A stretch of 64,000 nt of DNA. Origin: Aquabacterium sp. (GTDB lineage: Bacteria; Pseudomonadota; Gammaproteobacteria; Burkholderiales; Burkholderiaceae_C). This document shows positions 7,476-15,410 of the stretch, piece after piece. Below the pieces are notes generated by a model. It had not been told where the DNA came from and made no database searches. It was given only the letters and a program-made list of their open reading frames with translations. The position numbers were made by a program, and so were the translations under genes. Where the stretch lies: positions 124,001 to 188,000 of the forward strand of contig NZ_JACPYU010000015.1 of NCBI RefSeq assembly GCF_016195855.1, in the 5' to 3' direction. Within the stretch, counting starts at the first letter, position 1, and the number at the start of each line of letters is the position of its first letter.

Positions 7476-8219
7476 ATGGTTGATGTCCTGCGAAAGAAGA
7501 GCCCAAGAGCCCCGTCAATGGCTCTGGATGAGGCGCTGGATCGCGTGATGAAAGCCTACGACAAGGACCGTTTGCATCCTGCGCCGACTGAGGTTGTGGC
7601 CCAGAACTTGGGTTACAAGAGTGCAAACAATGGTTCTGCTCTATCGGCAATTGCCAGTCTTCGATACTTCGGCCTTTTGGAGCGCCCTAGCGAAGGTTAT
7701 CTAGCAATCAGTAAGGACGTAGAGGCGTATAAGTTTGCTCCTGACCAGGCGCATAAGCAGGCTTTGCTGGAAGGCTTCTTGACGAAACCGCCGCTCTACG
7801 CTGATCTACTTGAGAAGTTCGGGAGCGGCCTGCCGTCGGAAGCGACCATGCGATACGACCTCATCCAACGAGGCTTCTCACCTCAATCAGCTGATGTGGC
7901 GTTAGCCGCATTCAAACGATCAGCTGACTTCGTGGGCTACTTCTCTGCTCAACGTAGATCACAACAGGGCGATGCTAGCCTCGCCCCTGATTTTGAGGAG
8001 GATTCACTCCCGACGCCGGCCCTGGTGGAGCCAGTCCAAAAGCCTGTATCACATCCAAGGGATATGCTGGATATCGATGAAGAAACAGACCGGATTCCGG
8101 TTCGTTTGCCGGGAGGGCGTCGTGCATGGTTGCTAATTCCTTCGCCCTTCTTCGAAGGCGACAAGGTGAGACTGAAGGCGCAAATTGACCTCCTTCTCAC
8201 TCAAGACGAAGAGGCGTGA
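7476..8219 (+). CDS. Winged-helix-like protein of unknown function, first gene of the nucleotidyltransferase module
   Basis: I do not recognise a named family. The 247-residue soluble protein starts with a basic stretch (VLRKKSPRAPSM). A region that looks like a winged helix follows (about 20-80: TEVVAQNLGYKSANNGSALSAIA, then LRYFGLLERP), a pattern used to read DNA or protein. A middle helical part (about 85-160) ends at FVGYF, then comes an acidic linker and a beta-rich C-terminus (RIPVRLPGGRRAWLLIPSPF). The ATG at 7476 is chosen over the in-frame TTG at 7461 because GAGGGG sits seven bases before the ATG. Base composition is more AT-rich than the chromosome. Flanking operator-like repeats suggest co-regulation with the next two genes. 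Confidence 0.75.
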   Translation: MVDVLRKKSPRAPSMALDEALDRVMKAYDKDRLHPAPTEVVAQNLGYKSANNGSALSAIASLRYFGLLERPSEGYLAISKDVEAYKFAPDQAHKQALLEGFLTKPPLYADLLEKFGSGLPSEATMRYDLIQRGFSPQSADVALAAFKRSADFVGYFSAQRRSQQGDASLAPDFEEDSLPTPALVEPVQKPVSHPRDMLDIDEETDRIPVRLPGGRRAWLLIPSPFFEGDKVRLKAQIDLLLTQDEEA

Positions 8220-8249
8220 TGGCAATCAGAGGTAGACAAGGTTTTCTTT

Positions 8250-8266
8250 ATTCGCGAATAACGAAT
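8250..8266. promoter_or_regulatory. Operator-like inverted repeat, copy 2
   Basis: ATTCGCGAATAACGAAT differs from copy 1 (7310-7326) at one base. It lies in the 122-base gap between the first and second module genes, 51 bases before copy 3. Two tandem sites in one short promoter region fit cooperative autorepression by a dimeric HTH protein. Confidence 0.65.
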
Positions 8267-8316
8267 ACGTGGAAGAGGAGGGGCCAACTCGATGCTGAGT
8301 TACGATGGCACCTTCA

Positions 8317-8333
8317 ATTCGCGAACTGCGAAT
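8317..8333. promoter_or_regulatory. Operator-like inverted repeat, copy 3
   Basis: ATTCGCGAACTGCGAAT keeps both 6-bp arms exactly; only the centre changes. It ends eight bases before the ATG at 8342, so a bound protein would block the promoter or the translation start region of the second gene. Confidence 0.65.
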
Positions 8334-8341
8334 AGGCGTTT

Positions 8342-8878
8342 ATGCGAGCCTTTGGATCGAAGCAACCCGTATTGAAGCCTCAGGACCTCATCGTTGTCCT
8401 GAAGGTCGCGACCATGAAGGACAACGAGCCGACCTTCGCGGGGATGGCTCGCGACCTATTCATGTCGGCATCCGAGGTTCATGCGGCGGTGCAACGGTGC
8501 ATCACGTCTCATCTGCTTGAGCGAGATTACGGATCATTCAGCGTAAACCGGGCGTCATTGCGGGAGTTCCTCCTCCATGGAGTGCGCTATGTGTTTCCGG
8601 TTGTCGCTGGCCCGGTTATGCGTGGATTGCCTACAGGCGTATCCGCACCACCGCTAAGCGAGCATTTTGAGCATGCCGACGCGCTACCACTAGTCTGGCC
8701 CGACCCCGAGGGGCACGTTCGGGGCATTTCGATTTGCCCGTTGTATCCCTCGGTTCCGGCTGCCTGCAGACTTGATCCGCACCTCTATCGAACCCTCGCC
8801 CTTCTTGATGCTCTGCGCGGAGGGGCTGCGCGCGAGCGAGAGCTAGCAGAACGAATGCTGATGGACTACATACAGTGA
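8342..8878 (+). CDS. HTH protein, probable antitoxin/regulator partner of the nucleotidyltransferase
   Basis: The 178-residue protein has an N-terminal helix-turn-helix of MarR/winged type (about 15-65: TFAGMARDLFMSASEVHAAVQRC then LLERDYGSFSVN). A linker follows, and a C-terminal segment (LYPSVPAAC, then DPHLYRTLALLDALRGGAARERELA) that I recall as recurrent in proteins paired with nucleotidyltransferases. It overlaps the next gene by four bases (GTGA), which implies translational coupling, as in toxin-antitoxin pairs such as AbiEi/AbiEii. No clear Shine-Dalgarno precedes the ATG at 8342, and operator copy 3 ends just before it. The antitoxin role is inferred from the layout, not from a recognised antitoxin domain. 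Confidence 0.7.
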   Translation: MRAFGSKQPVLKPQDLIVVLKVATMKDNEPTFAGMARDLFMSASEVHAAVQRCITSHLLERDYGSFSVNRASLREFLLHGVRYVFPVVAGPVMRGLPTGVSAPPLSEHFEHADALPLVWPDPEGHVRGISICPLYPSVPAACRLDPHLYRTLALLDALRGGAARERELAERMLMDYIQ

Positions 8879-9555
8879 ACCAAGATCCGAACGTTGCTAT
8901 CGTGGAGCTGGTTGTTGCAGCGCTCGGTCCGCTGGCTGATGAGCTTGTATTGGTGGGCGGTTGTGCTGTTGGCCTGCTCATAACTGACCGCGCCCGTCCT
9001 CCGGTTCGCCAAACAGTCGATGTCGATCTTCTGACAGAAGTCGCACCGACGGCAAACTACTACGCGTTCTGCGAACGGCTAAGAGCACAGGGGTTCAGAG
9101 AGCAGCCGACAGAAGAAGTCATCTGTCGCTGGGCGAAAGGCCATTTGCTCATCGACGTGATGCCCACAGATGGGACGGTCATCGGTTTCACCAACAGTTG
9201 GTACGCCGAAGCAGTCACAAGTGCGAAGTTTCAAGCGCTACCAAATGGGCAGGCGATTCGTCTCCTCAGCGCCCCGCTGTTTATAGCCACCAAGCTAGAG
9301 GCGTTCAGATCGAGAGGTGCCGGAGACTATCTCCATCACGACATGGAAGACATAGTGAACTTAGTTGATGGGCGGGACACAATTGTTGACGAGGTAACGA
9401 CCGCGTCGCAGGACGCACAAGACTTCCTTGCGGACGAGTTCGATGCGCTGCTGTCCGATCCAACGTTTGTGGATTGCCTAAGCTGGCTCTTATCTGAGCA
9501 GCAGGCACGCAAAGACATCGTCCTTGAGCGAATGCGCCGGATTGCGGGGATCTGA
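8875..9555 (+). CDS. AbiEii-like nucleotidyltransferase (putative toxin)
   Basis: This 226-residue protein has a minimal nucleotidyltransferase fold. Near residues 24-52 it shows LVGGCAV followed by RQTVDVDLLTE, the Gly-Gly and Asp-x-Asp signature that binds metal and nucleotide. Later comes ATKLEAFRSRGAGDYLHHD and MEDIVNLVDGR, matching the Lys and Asp motifs of the AbiEii type. Known members transfer nucleotides to tRNA or other targets and act as toxins in abortive infection or toxin-antitoxin systems. It begins with GTG overlapping the upstream stop. The NTase fold is well supported; the toxin and anti-phage role is inference from family and island location. A standalone metabolic NTase is the alternative. 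Confidence 0.78.
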   Translation: MNQDPNVAIVELVVAALGPLADELVLVGGCAVGLLITDRARPPVRQTVDVDLLTEVAPTANYYAFCERLRAQGFREQPTEEVICRWAKGHLLIDVMPTDGTVIGFTNSWYAEAVTSAKFQALPNGQAIRLLSAPLFIATKLEAFRSRGAGDYLHHDMEDIVNLVDGRDTIVDEVTTASQDAQDFLADEFDALLSDPTFVDCLSWLLSEQQARKDIVLERMRRIAGI

Positions 9556-9647
9556 GTTGGAACAGGGGCGGAGAGGTCGCGGCGCGACGCGAACCACCAA
9601 GCGAACACACGACGAGCGAACGCATCGAAGGCGGGTAACCCTAAGAC

Positions 9648-9670
9648 TTGTGGGTAACTTTGCGGGTAGC
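9648..9670 (+). repeat. Integrase arm-type repeat, right copy
   Basis: This copy matches 4011-4033 over 23 bases with one mismatch, in the same orientation. A further half-site (GCGGGTAAC) lies at 9632-9640 and another copy of that 9-mer at 7026-7034. It sits 52 bases inside the presumed right core site. Confidence 0.6.
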
Positions 9671-9721
9671 GCGCATCTGGCAAAGTACCAAACCCAGCAT
9701 CCATACGGGTTCCCAGCCACA

Positions 9722-9744
9722 GTTCAAGTGACCCCGGCCCACCA
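9722..9744 (+). repeat. Degenerate tmRNA 3'-end copy, probable attR
   Basis: GTTCAA, then CCCCGGC, then CCACCA line up with the end of ssrA (3875-3898) with one deletion and three substitutions. If real, this is the chromosomal tmRNA end left behind by insertion and since decayed. The terminator 12 bases further on fits, because it would be the original ssrA terminator. Confidence 0.42.
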
Positions 9745-9755
9745 CACACCCGAAC

Positions 9756-9795
9756 AGCGCCAAGCCTCTTGAGAGGCTTGGCGCTTTTCTTTTTC
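9756..9795 (+). terminator. Strong terminator hairpin, possibly the original ssrA terminator
   Basis: AGCGCCAAGCCTC pairs with GAGGCTTGGCGCT around TTGA and is followed by a T-rich tail on the plus strand (TTTTCTTTTTC). It would end plus-strand transcripts leaving the island and also insulate the convergent chrA gene. Its position right after the tmRNA-like remnant suggests it once served ssrA. Confidence 0.8.
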
Positions 9796-11161
9796 AGGCC
9801 AGCGCCAGCAGCTTGAGCACCAGCCCCACCACCGCACACGCCGCAATAACATGGATCACATTGCGCTTGTAGCGAAACAAGGCCACAGCGGCCCCGAGGG
9901 CAATCACGGCAGAAGCCACGTCAAAATGCCCTGACAAGCCCTGCGGCCACAGCACGTGGTAGCCAAAGAACAGCGCCAGGTTCAGGATCACACCCACCAC
10001 GGCCGCCGTGATGGCCGTCAGCGGTGCGGTGAACTGCAGCTCGTTGTGGGTGGACTCCACCAGAGGCCCACCTGCCAGGATGAACATGAAGGAAGGCAGG
10101 AAGGTGAACCAGGTCACCAGGCTCGCCGCCACCGCGCCCGCCAGGAACAGGCTCTCAGGCCCGAACAGGGCCTTGACGTAGCCCCCCACAAAGCCCACGA
10201 AAGCCACCACCATGATCAGCGGCCCGGGCGTGGTCTCGCCCAGCGCCAGGCCGTCCATCATCTGCGTGGGGTTCAGCCAGCCGTAGTGCGTCACCGCACC
10301 CTGGTACACATAGGGCAGCACGGCGTAGGCCCCGCCAAAGGTCAGCAAGGCCGCCTTGGTGAAGAACCAGCCCATCTGTGTCAAGGGGTGCGTCCAGCCA
10401 TACAAGGTGGTCAGCAAGCCCATGGGCACCAGCCACAAGAGCCCGCAGACCAGCACGATCCCGATCAGGCCCGACCAGCGAAACCGCGCATGGTCCGGTG
10501 TCGGGGTGTGGTCGTCGATCAAGGCGGCACCATAGGAGTTGTCTGCCCCACCATGCCCACCGCCGACCTTGAACCTCTCGGGCGACACCCGCCCGCCCAC
10601 ATAGCCCACGGCTGCGGCACCCAGCACGATCAGCGGAAACGGCAGGTTCAAGGCGAAGATGGCCACGAACGACGCCGCGGCGATGCCCCACAGCACCTTG
10701 TTCTTGAGTGCGCGCGAGCCGATGCGGTGCGCAGCCTGCGCCACGATGGCCGCCACCGCGGGCTTGATCCCGTAAAACAGGCCGGCCACCAATGGCACCT
10801 GGCCAAAGGCCATGTAGACCCACGACAGCGCGATGAGGATGAACAGCGAGGGCAGCACGAACAGGCCGCCGGCGATGACGCCGCCCCAGGTCCGGCGCAT
10901 GAGCCAGCCAATGTAGGTGGCCAGTTGCTGAGCCTCAGGGCCAGGCAGCACCATGCAGTAGTTCAGGGCATGCAGGAAGCGCTTTTCAGAGATCCAGCGG
11001 CGGCGCTCCACCAGCTCCTGGTGCATGATCGAAATCTGCCCAGCAGGCCCGCCGAAGCTGATGAAGCCAAGCTTCAGCCAGAAGGCAAACGCCTCCCAGA
11101 ACCCGATGGGGGCCGGCTGGCCGCCCTGATCAAACGCCACAGCCCTTGCTTGGTCACTCAT
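9794..11161 (-). CDS. chrA: Chromate efflux transporter (ChrA, CHR family)
   Basis: ChrA exports chromate from the cytoplasm using the proton gradient. The protein is about 455 residues with roughly ten to twelve hydrophobic segments and the two-fold repeat of long CHR proteins. The first half carries FISFGGPAGQISIMHQELV and LPGPEAQQLA; the second carries a related LTFGGAYAVLPYV and ETTPGPLIMV. I chose ATG at 11161 (MSDQARAV). An in-frame TTG at 11182 would add seven residues, and neither start has a striking ribosome-binding site. It converges on the tmRNA island and no ChrB regulator is adjacent. Substrate is assigned by family; some members may move other oxyanions. Confidence 0.9.
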   Translation of the reverse strand: MSDQARAVAFDQGGQPAPIGFWEAFAFWLKLGFISFGGPAGQISIMHQELVERRRWISEKRFLHALNYCMVLPGPEAQQLATYIGWLMRRTWGGVIAGGLFVLPSLFILIALSWVYMAFGQVPLVAGLFYGIKPAVAAIVAQAAHRIGSRALKNKVLWGIAAASFVAIFALNLPFPLIVLGAAAVGYVGGRVSPERFKVGGGHGGADNSYGAALIDDHTPTPDHARFRWSGLIGIVLVCGLLWLVPMGLLTTLYGWTHPLTQMGWFFTKAALLTFGGAYAVLPYVYQGAVTHYGWLNPTQMMDGLALGETTPGPLIMVVAFVGFVGGYVKALFGPESLFLAGAVAASLVTWFTFLPSFMFILAGGPLVESTHNELQFTAPLTAITAAVVGVILNLALFFGYHVLWPQGLSGHFDVASAVIALGAAVALFRYKRNVIHVIAACAVVGLVLKLLALA

Positions 11162-11223
11162 GTCCAGGGAACCCGCTGTCAATGGAAGGGCCCCGAGGAT
11201 AAGGCATCGTCAGCCTCGACGCA

Positions 11224-12333
11224 TCAAGGCTCGATGCGCGGCTGCCCGTTGAGCTCATGGCGCAACTTGGAGACGGTCAGGTACACGTCCTTGCGCACCC
11301 GCGAGATGCCGCCCAGCGGCCGGTGCTCGGCGATGCTGTGCCAGGGCGTGAAAGAGCGCGCCTCGCACACCTCGGCGGCCTCCGGCGTTTGAGCTGGAAT
11401 CATGATGCGGGCCACCGGCACGAAAGGCGACTTGGCCTCCTTCCACTCCACCGTCGGGTCTTCGATCGGCATCTCGGCGGGCACGGTACGGGTCTGCACC
11501 ATGAAGTCAAAGCAGGCCCCGCCCTGGGCCAGCTGGGCGCGCAGGTTCTCGCCCAGGCGGTCGGCCGTGTCGGACTGCTCGTTGAAGGTGCTGCCCGCGC
11601 AGGGCTTGGCCGAGAACTTCATCTGCTCGGTGCCCAGCCTGGAGGGCGTGGTGCTCCAGTAGCGCGAATTCAAGGGGTTGAGCAGCTTGTGCCCGGTGAA
11701 GGACAGGATGATGGGCACCTCGTAAAACAGGTGCCCGGCCAACCAGCCTGTCAGGCTGAGGCCCCCGCCACTGACCGCCTTCTGGAAGGCGCCATAGTCC
11801 ACCGCGTTGCGGATGAAGAACACGGGGTGGTTGGTCATCAGGAAGTCCTGCGTGCTGGCCGTCTGCTCGTCATCGAGCAGCTTCAGGCCCGGCACGCCCA
11901 TGACCTTGACGGCCATGCCGCGCGCATCGTTGCTGTGGTCGTCCTGTGATGAGCCCGAGCCATTGGAGAAACGCACCACGGCGTTGTAGGACTTGGGCGT
12001 GGCAAACAAGCCTTGCGCCAGCTTGGGCGGCAGCTTGTCAAGCACACTGAAGGTCGCCTGCACACAACCATGCGACTTGCGGTGCGCATCCCTGAAAGCA
12101 TGCCCGTTCTTGTCAAACCCAGCCTGCACCGAGGCCTGGATGGCGGTGACGATGCCGGCTGTGGCCGCCGCTTCACCCGCCGGAATCACTTCACCATCGG
12201 CCGAGGGCACGCCCGTGGGCACCGGCGTGACGGCGCAACCCACCTGGCTGAACACCATCAGGCTGACCAGACTGGCCAGGCGAGTCAGGGACAAGGGGCG
12301 TGCAAGCATGGGGCTCTCCGGCTGAATGATCAT
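11224..12333 (-). CDS. Catalase-like lipoprotein (y4iL-type heme protein)
   Basis: This 369-residue protein belongs to the catalase-related family of short heme proteins rather than the classical catalases. It opens with a lipoprotein signal (LASLVSLMVFSQVGC, Cys at about 33), so it is probably anchored in the cell envelope. The catalase-like core shows VRFSNGSGSS, NDARGMAVKVMG, DFLMTNHPVFFIRN and the C-terminal FTPWHSIAEHRPLGGISRVR, all typical of this group. Whether it breaks down peroxide or acts as a fatty-acid peroxidase or peroxygenase cannot be told. The start may be nine codons further in (MLARPLSL). It is separated from chrA by 62 bases on the same strand. Confidence 0.82.
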   Translation of the reverse strand: MIIQPESPMLARPLSLTRLASLVSLMVFSQVGCAVTPVPTGVPSADGEVIPAGEAAATAGIVTAIQASVQAGFDKNGHAFRDAHRKSHGCVQATFSVLDKLPPKLAQGLFATPKSYNAVVRFSNGSGSSQDDHSNDARGMAVKVMGVPGLKLLDDEQTASTQDFLMTNHPVFFIRNAVDYGAFQKAVSGGGLSLTGWLAGHLFYEVPIILSFTGHKLLNPLNSRYWSTTPSRLGTEQMKFSAKPCAGSTFNEQSDTADRLGENLRAQLAQGGACFDFMVQTRTVPAEMPIEDPTVEWKEAKSPFVPVARIMIPAQTPEAAEVCEARSFTPWHSIAEHRPLGGISRVRKDVYLTVSKLRHELNGQPRIEP

Positions 12334-12398
12334 CGTTTATCTGAAGGTGTTCGACTATGCCCCCGGATGCATGCGTCCCCATTGGGATAATCCCGCCG

Positions 12399-14315
12399 AT
12401 GCGCATCTTGAGAACAGACATCCAGATTCTGAGGGCCATCGCGGTCCTGTCCGTCCTGGTCTTCCACTTTGATCTGCCCGGCCTGCAAAAAGGCTTCCTG
12501 GGTGTCGACATCTTCTTCGTGATCTCAGGCTACCTGATGTCACGCGTCATCATCGACGAAATGGATACGGGGCGCTTCAGCCCGGCCTCCTTCTATTTCA
12601 GACGCGCGCGCCGCTTGCTGCCAGCGGCCATGGCCATGTTCGCCCTGGTCACGGCGGTGGTGCCCTTCGCGCTGACCATGGGCGCCCTGCGGGACTACGT
12701 CCAGCAATTGCTAGGGGCACTGGCCTTTGGCGCCAACCTGGTGCTGTGGGCGCAAAGCGGCTATTTCGACGGGCAAGCCACGCTCAAGCCCCTGCTGCAC
12801 ACGTGGTCCCTGGCGCTGGAGGAGCAGTACTACTTCGTGCTGCCGCTGGCGCTGGCCTTGATCGGGCGCCGCTGGCGTGCGGCTGGCCTGGTTGGCCTGT
12901 TGCTGGCCAGCCTGCTGGCTTGCCAATGGTGGCTGGGGCGTGACCCGTCCGGCGCGTTCTACCTCTTGCCTACCCGCGCCTGGGAGTTGCTGCTGGGGTC
13001 GGTGTGTGCCTTGCGCCGTGTGGAGGCGACGAGCAAGGGCTTCGACAGTGGCTGGCTCTGGCTACCCATCATGGCCTGGTGCCTGCTGCGCGGCGTGGAC
13101 AGCGTGCACCCTCGCACCGATGCGCTGCTGGTCTGCCTGAGCACCGCCGGCCTGATCCTGCAGCCATCACGCATGCTGCAGTCCACGCGCCCCTGGATGC
13201 GCCCGCTGCAATGGATCGGTGATGTCTCCTACTCGCTGTACCTGGTCCACTGGCCCTTGATCGCGCTGGCCAAGAACATCTGGCTGCAAAAGGTGCCCGA
13301 CACGGTCCTGTGGGCCTTGCTGGGGCTGTCTTTCGTGCTGGCCCAACTGTCGTACCAATACGTCGAGCAGCGCTACCGCAACGTCCCCACACCACAGGCC
13401 CTGCTCAGGCACATGGTCTGGCTGCTGGTCCCTCTGCTGCTGGCCATGGGCGCCCTGGCCTTGCACATGCACAACCACAGCCAGGCAGGTGGCGCGGCCC
13501 AAGGCCAGCAGCCGGTCTACGGCTTCGACGCCCGTTGCGACCAGGAGGGCGACTTTGAACCCCTGCCAGCATGCATGAACGCGCCCAGGCCGCACACCAT
13601 GGTCTGGGGCGACAGCTACGCCATGCACCTCATCCCTGCCCTGCAGGCCTCGCCACCCGATGGCGGCGTGATCCAGGCCACACGCAGTGCTTGCGGCCCG
13701 TCTCTGGACATGGCCCGCCAATCACCCAAGGACCCGCCAGATCGGGGCCAACGCTGCATCCAGTTCAACCGCTCGGTGCTGGCCTACCTGCGTCAGCATC
13801 CCGAGATCGATGTGGTCGCGCTGTCCGGCCGCTGGCAATACTATTTCGATGACCCTGTGGTGGACGCACGCGGGCGCTTCATCCACCCAGGCCCGCATGA
13901 GATCGCGGCCTCGTTTGCACGCGTCGTCCAGCAACTGAAGGCCATGCACAAACGGGTCGTGCTCGTGTCGCCGCCGGCGCTGCTGGGTCCCGATGTGGAC
14001 CTGGGTCGCTGTGGACAGCGTGCCGCGCAAGGCCTGTTGACCATGATGAGCACGCTTCAAACAGATTGCGCCTTTGACCGCCATCAATTCGAAACCCGGC
14101 AGGCCCGAACCCTGGCCGTGCTGGCTGAATCACAATCAATGGCTGGCATCGACATGATTGCGCTGGACAACTTCAACTGCGATGAAGCGCGCTGCGTCTC
14201 GGTCATGAACAAGGTGCCGCTATACCGGGATGCCGGGCATTACAGTCTGGAGGGCGCGCGCCTGTTAGGGCAAGGCCTGCAACTGGGCCCCCTGGTGCGT
14301 GCCAGCGCGCGCTGA
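12399..14315 (+). CDS. Membrane O-acyltransferase with C-terminal SGNH domain (OafA/YrhL type)
   Basis: This protein acylates (usually O-acetylates) surface glycans. Residues 1-370 form an acyltransferase-3 domain with about ten membrane helices and the opening LRAIAVLSVLVFHFD, whose His is conserved. Residues 395-638 form a periplasmic SGNH hydrolase-like domain with Ser406 in WGDSYAMHL and the Asp611/His614 pair in RDAGHY, completing the transfer triad. I chose ATG at 12399 because the family begins right before the first helix; an upstream ATG at 12357 would add 14 residues of non-family sequence. The acceptor is unknown: LPS O-antigen or the exopolysaccharide made by the locus 30 kb downstream are both possible. 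Confidence 0.9.
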   Translation: MRILRTDIQILRAIAVLSVLVFHFDLPGLQKGFLGVDIFFVISGYLMSRVIIDEMDTGRFSPASFYFRRARRLLPAAMAMFALVTAVVPFALTMGALRDYVQQLLGALAFGANLVLWAQSGYFDGQATLKPLLHTWSLALEEQYYFVLPLALALIGRRWRAAGLVGLLLASLLACQWWLGRDPSGAFYLLPTRAWELLLGSVCALRRVEATSKGFDSGWLWLPIMAWCLLRGVDSVHPRTDALLVCLSTAGLILQPSRMLQSTRPWMRPLQWIGDVSYSLYLVHWPLIALAKNIWLQKVPDTVLWALLGLSFVLAQLSYQYVEQRYRNVPTPQALLRHMVWLLVPLLLAMGALALHMHNHSQAGGAAQGQQPVYGFDARCDQEGDFEPLPACMNAPRPHTMVWGDSYAMHLIPALQASPPDGGVIQATRSACGPSLDMARQSPKDPPDRGQRCIQFNRSVLAYLRQHPEIDVVALSGRWQYYFDDPVVDARGRFIHPGPHEIAASFARVVQQLKAMHKRVVLVSPPALLGPDVDLGRCGQRAAQGLLTMMSTLQTDCAFDRHQFETRQARTLAVLAESQSMAGIDMIALDNFNCDEARCVSVMNKVPLYRDAGHYSLEGARLLGQGLQLGPLVRASAR

Positions 14316-14366
14316 GCCGCCGCAAGGTGGCTATGATGGACAACCACGCCATGTGAAAGGTCAGAC

Positions 14367-15326
14367 TTGGCAAATCGTATTTCCGGATTCAGCAAGCTGC
14401 TTGGCGCCGTCCTGGCCGCAAGCCTGGCCACACCGGCGGCCGCGACCTACTCGCAAATCATCGCGTTCGGCGACAGCCTGTCCGACACCGGCAACCTGTT
14501 TCGGCTCACCTCTTTTCTGCCGACAGGCGGGATGCCTGGCTCGCCTTATTACCTGGGGCGTTTTTCGAACGGCCTGGTCGCAGTCGAATCCATGGCGGCC
14601 GTGCTCGGTGTGCCCGTCACCAGCCAGGCCGTTGGCGGCGCCCAGACCGGCCCTGGCAATGAAGGCGGCGCCCTGCTGTATGGCACAGGCGTGAGCGGCC
14701 AGATCCAGAAATTCGAAGCCAGCAACCACACGCTGGACGCCGGCGCGCTGTACTTCCTGTGGGCTGGCGCGAATGACTTCTACACCGGCAACAACGTCTA
14801 CTCGACCACCACCTACCTCACTTCGTCGTCGAACATGGTGAGCAACATCCGCAACCTGTACGACCACGGTGCACGCGATTTCTTCGTCCCACTGATGCCG
14901 GATCTGGGCCAGACACCCGAGGCCCTGAGCAGCTCCACTGGTTACCAGAGTGCGGCCCAGGCACGCACCCAGGAGTACAACAGTGCACTCAGCACAGGCT
15001 TGCAAAGCCTGAGTGCCAGCCTGCCCGGCGTGAACATCATGGTGTTCGACACACCGGCTTTCATGCAAAAGACAGTGGCCAACCTGGCCTCGGCCGGGAT
15101 GGATGTGACCGATGCTTGCTACGACGCCAAACTGAAATCTGTCTGCGCCTTTCAGGAGCAATACCTGTTCTGGGACTCTGTCCACCCGACCAATACCGGG
15201 CACTGGCTTCTGGGGCAGGCCTTTGCCGGTGCCGTGCAAGCCGTGCCGGAACCCGGAACGGCCCTCCTGGGAGTCAATGGATTGATGTTGGTGGCGTGGG
15301 CCGTTCGGCGGCAGCGGGCATCGTGA
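14367..15326 (+). CDS. Exported GDSL/SGNH hydrolase with PEP-CTERM sorting tail
   Basis: This is a secreted esterase or lipase of the GDSL group, 319 residues. A Sec signal peptide covers about 1-26 (ending TPAAA). The nucleophile Ser37 lies in FGDSLSDTGN, an Asn block in WAGANDFY, and Asp270 and His273 in DSVHPTNTGH. The C-terminus is a PEP-CTERM signal: VPEPGTALLG (Pro294-Glu295-Pro296), a hydrophobic helix and the basic end RRQR. Such tails are cut by exosortases, two of which are encoded at 51-61 kb. The start is a TTG at 14367 with GAAAGG seven bases upstream; no in-frame ATG gives an intact signal peptide. It lies 51 bases after the acyltransferase gene. Confidence 0.88.
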   Translation: MANRISGFSKLLGAVLAASLATPAAATYSQIIAFGDSLSDTGNLFRLTSFLPTGGMPGSPYYLGRFSNGLVAVESMAAVLGVPVTSQAVGGAQTGPGNEGGALLYGTGVSGQIQKFEASNHTLDAGALYFLWAGANDFYTGNNVYSTTTYLTSSSNMVSNIRNLYDHGARDFFVPLMPDLGQTPEALSSSTGYQSAAQARTQEYNSALSTGLQSLSASLPGVNIMVFDTPAFMQKTVANLASAGMDVTDACYDAKLKSVCAFQEQYLFWDSVHPTNTGHWLLGQAFAGAVQAVPEPGTALLGVNGLMLVAWAVRRQRAS

Positions 15327-15410
15327 CATAGGTCCACGGTCTTCGTGAACATCAGCGGGTGCAATCAGCAGGCGGGTCAACGCCACCTGTTCAAAGCCAA
15401 GGAGAGCAAG

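Larger units (their letters stand above)
9556..9793. other. Right edge of the island: non-coding junction
   Basis: No gene is apparent in these 238 bases. They hold GCGGGTAAC (9632-9640), the right arm-type repeat, a degenerate copy of the tmRNA 3' end and a strong terminator hairpin, in that order. This is the expected structure of a right element end joined to the sequence that once followed ssrA. Confidence 0.6.
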
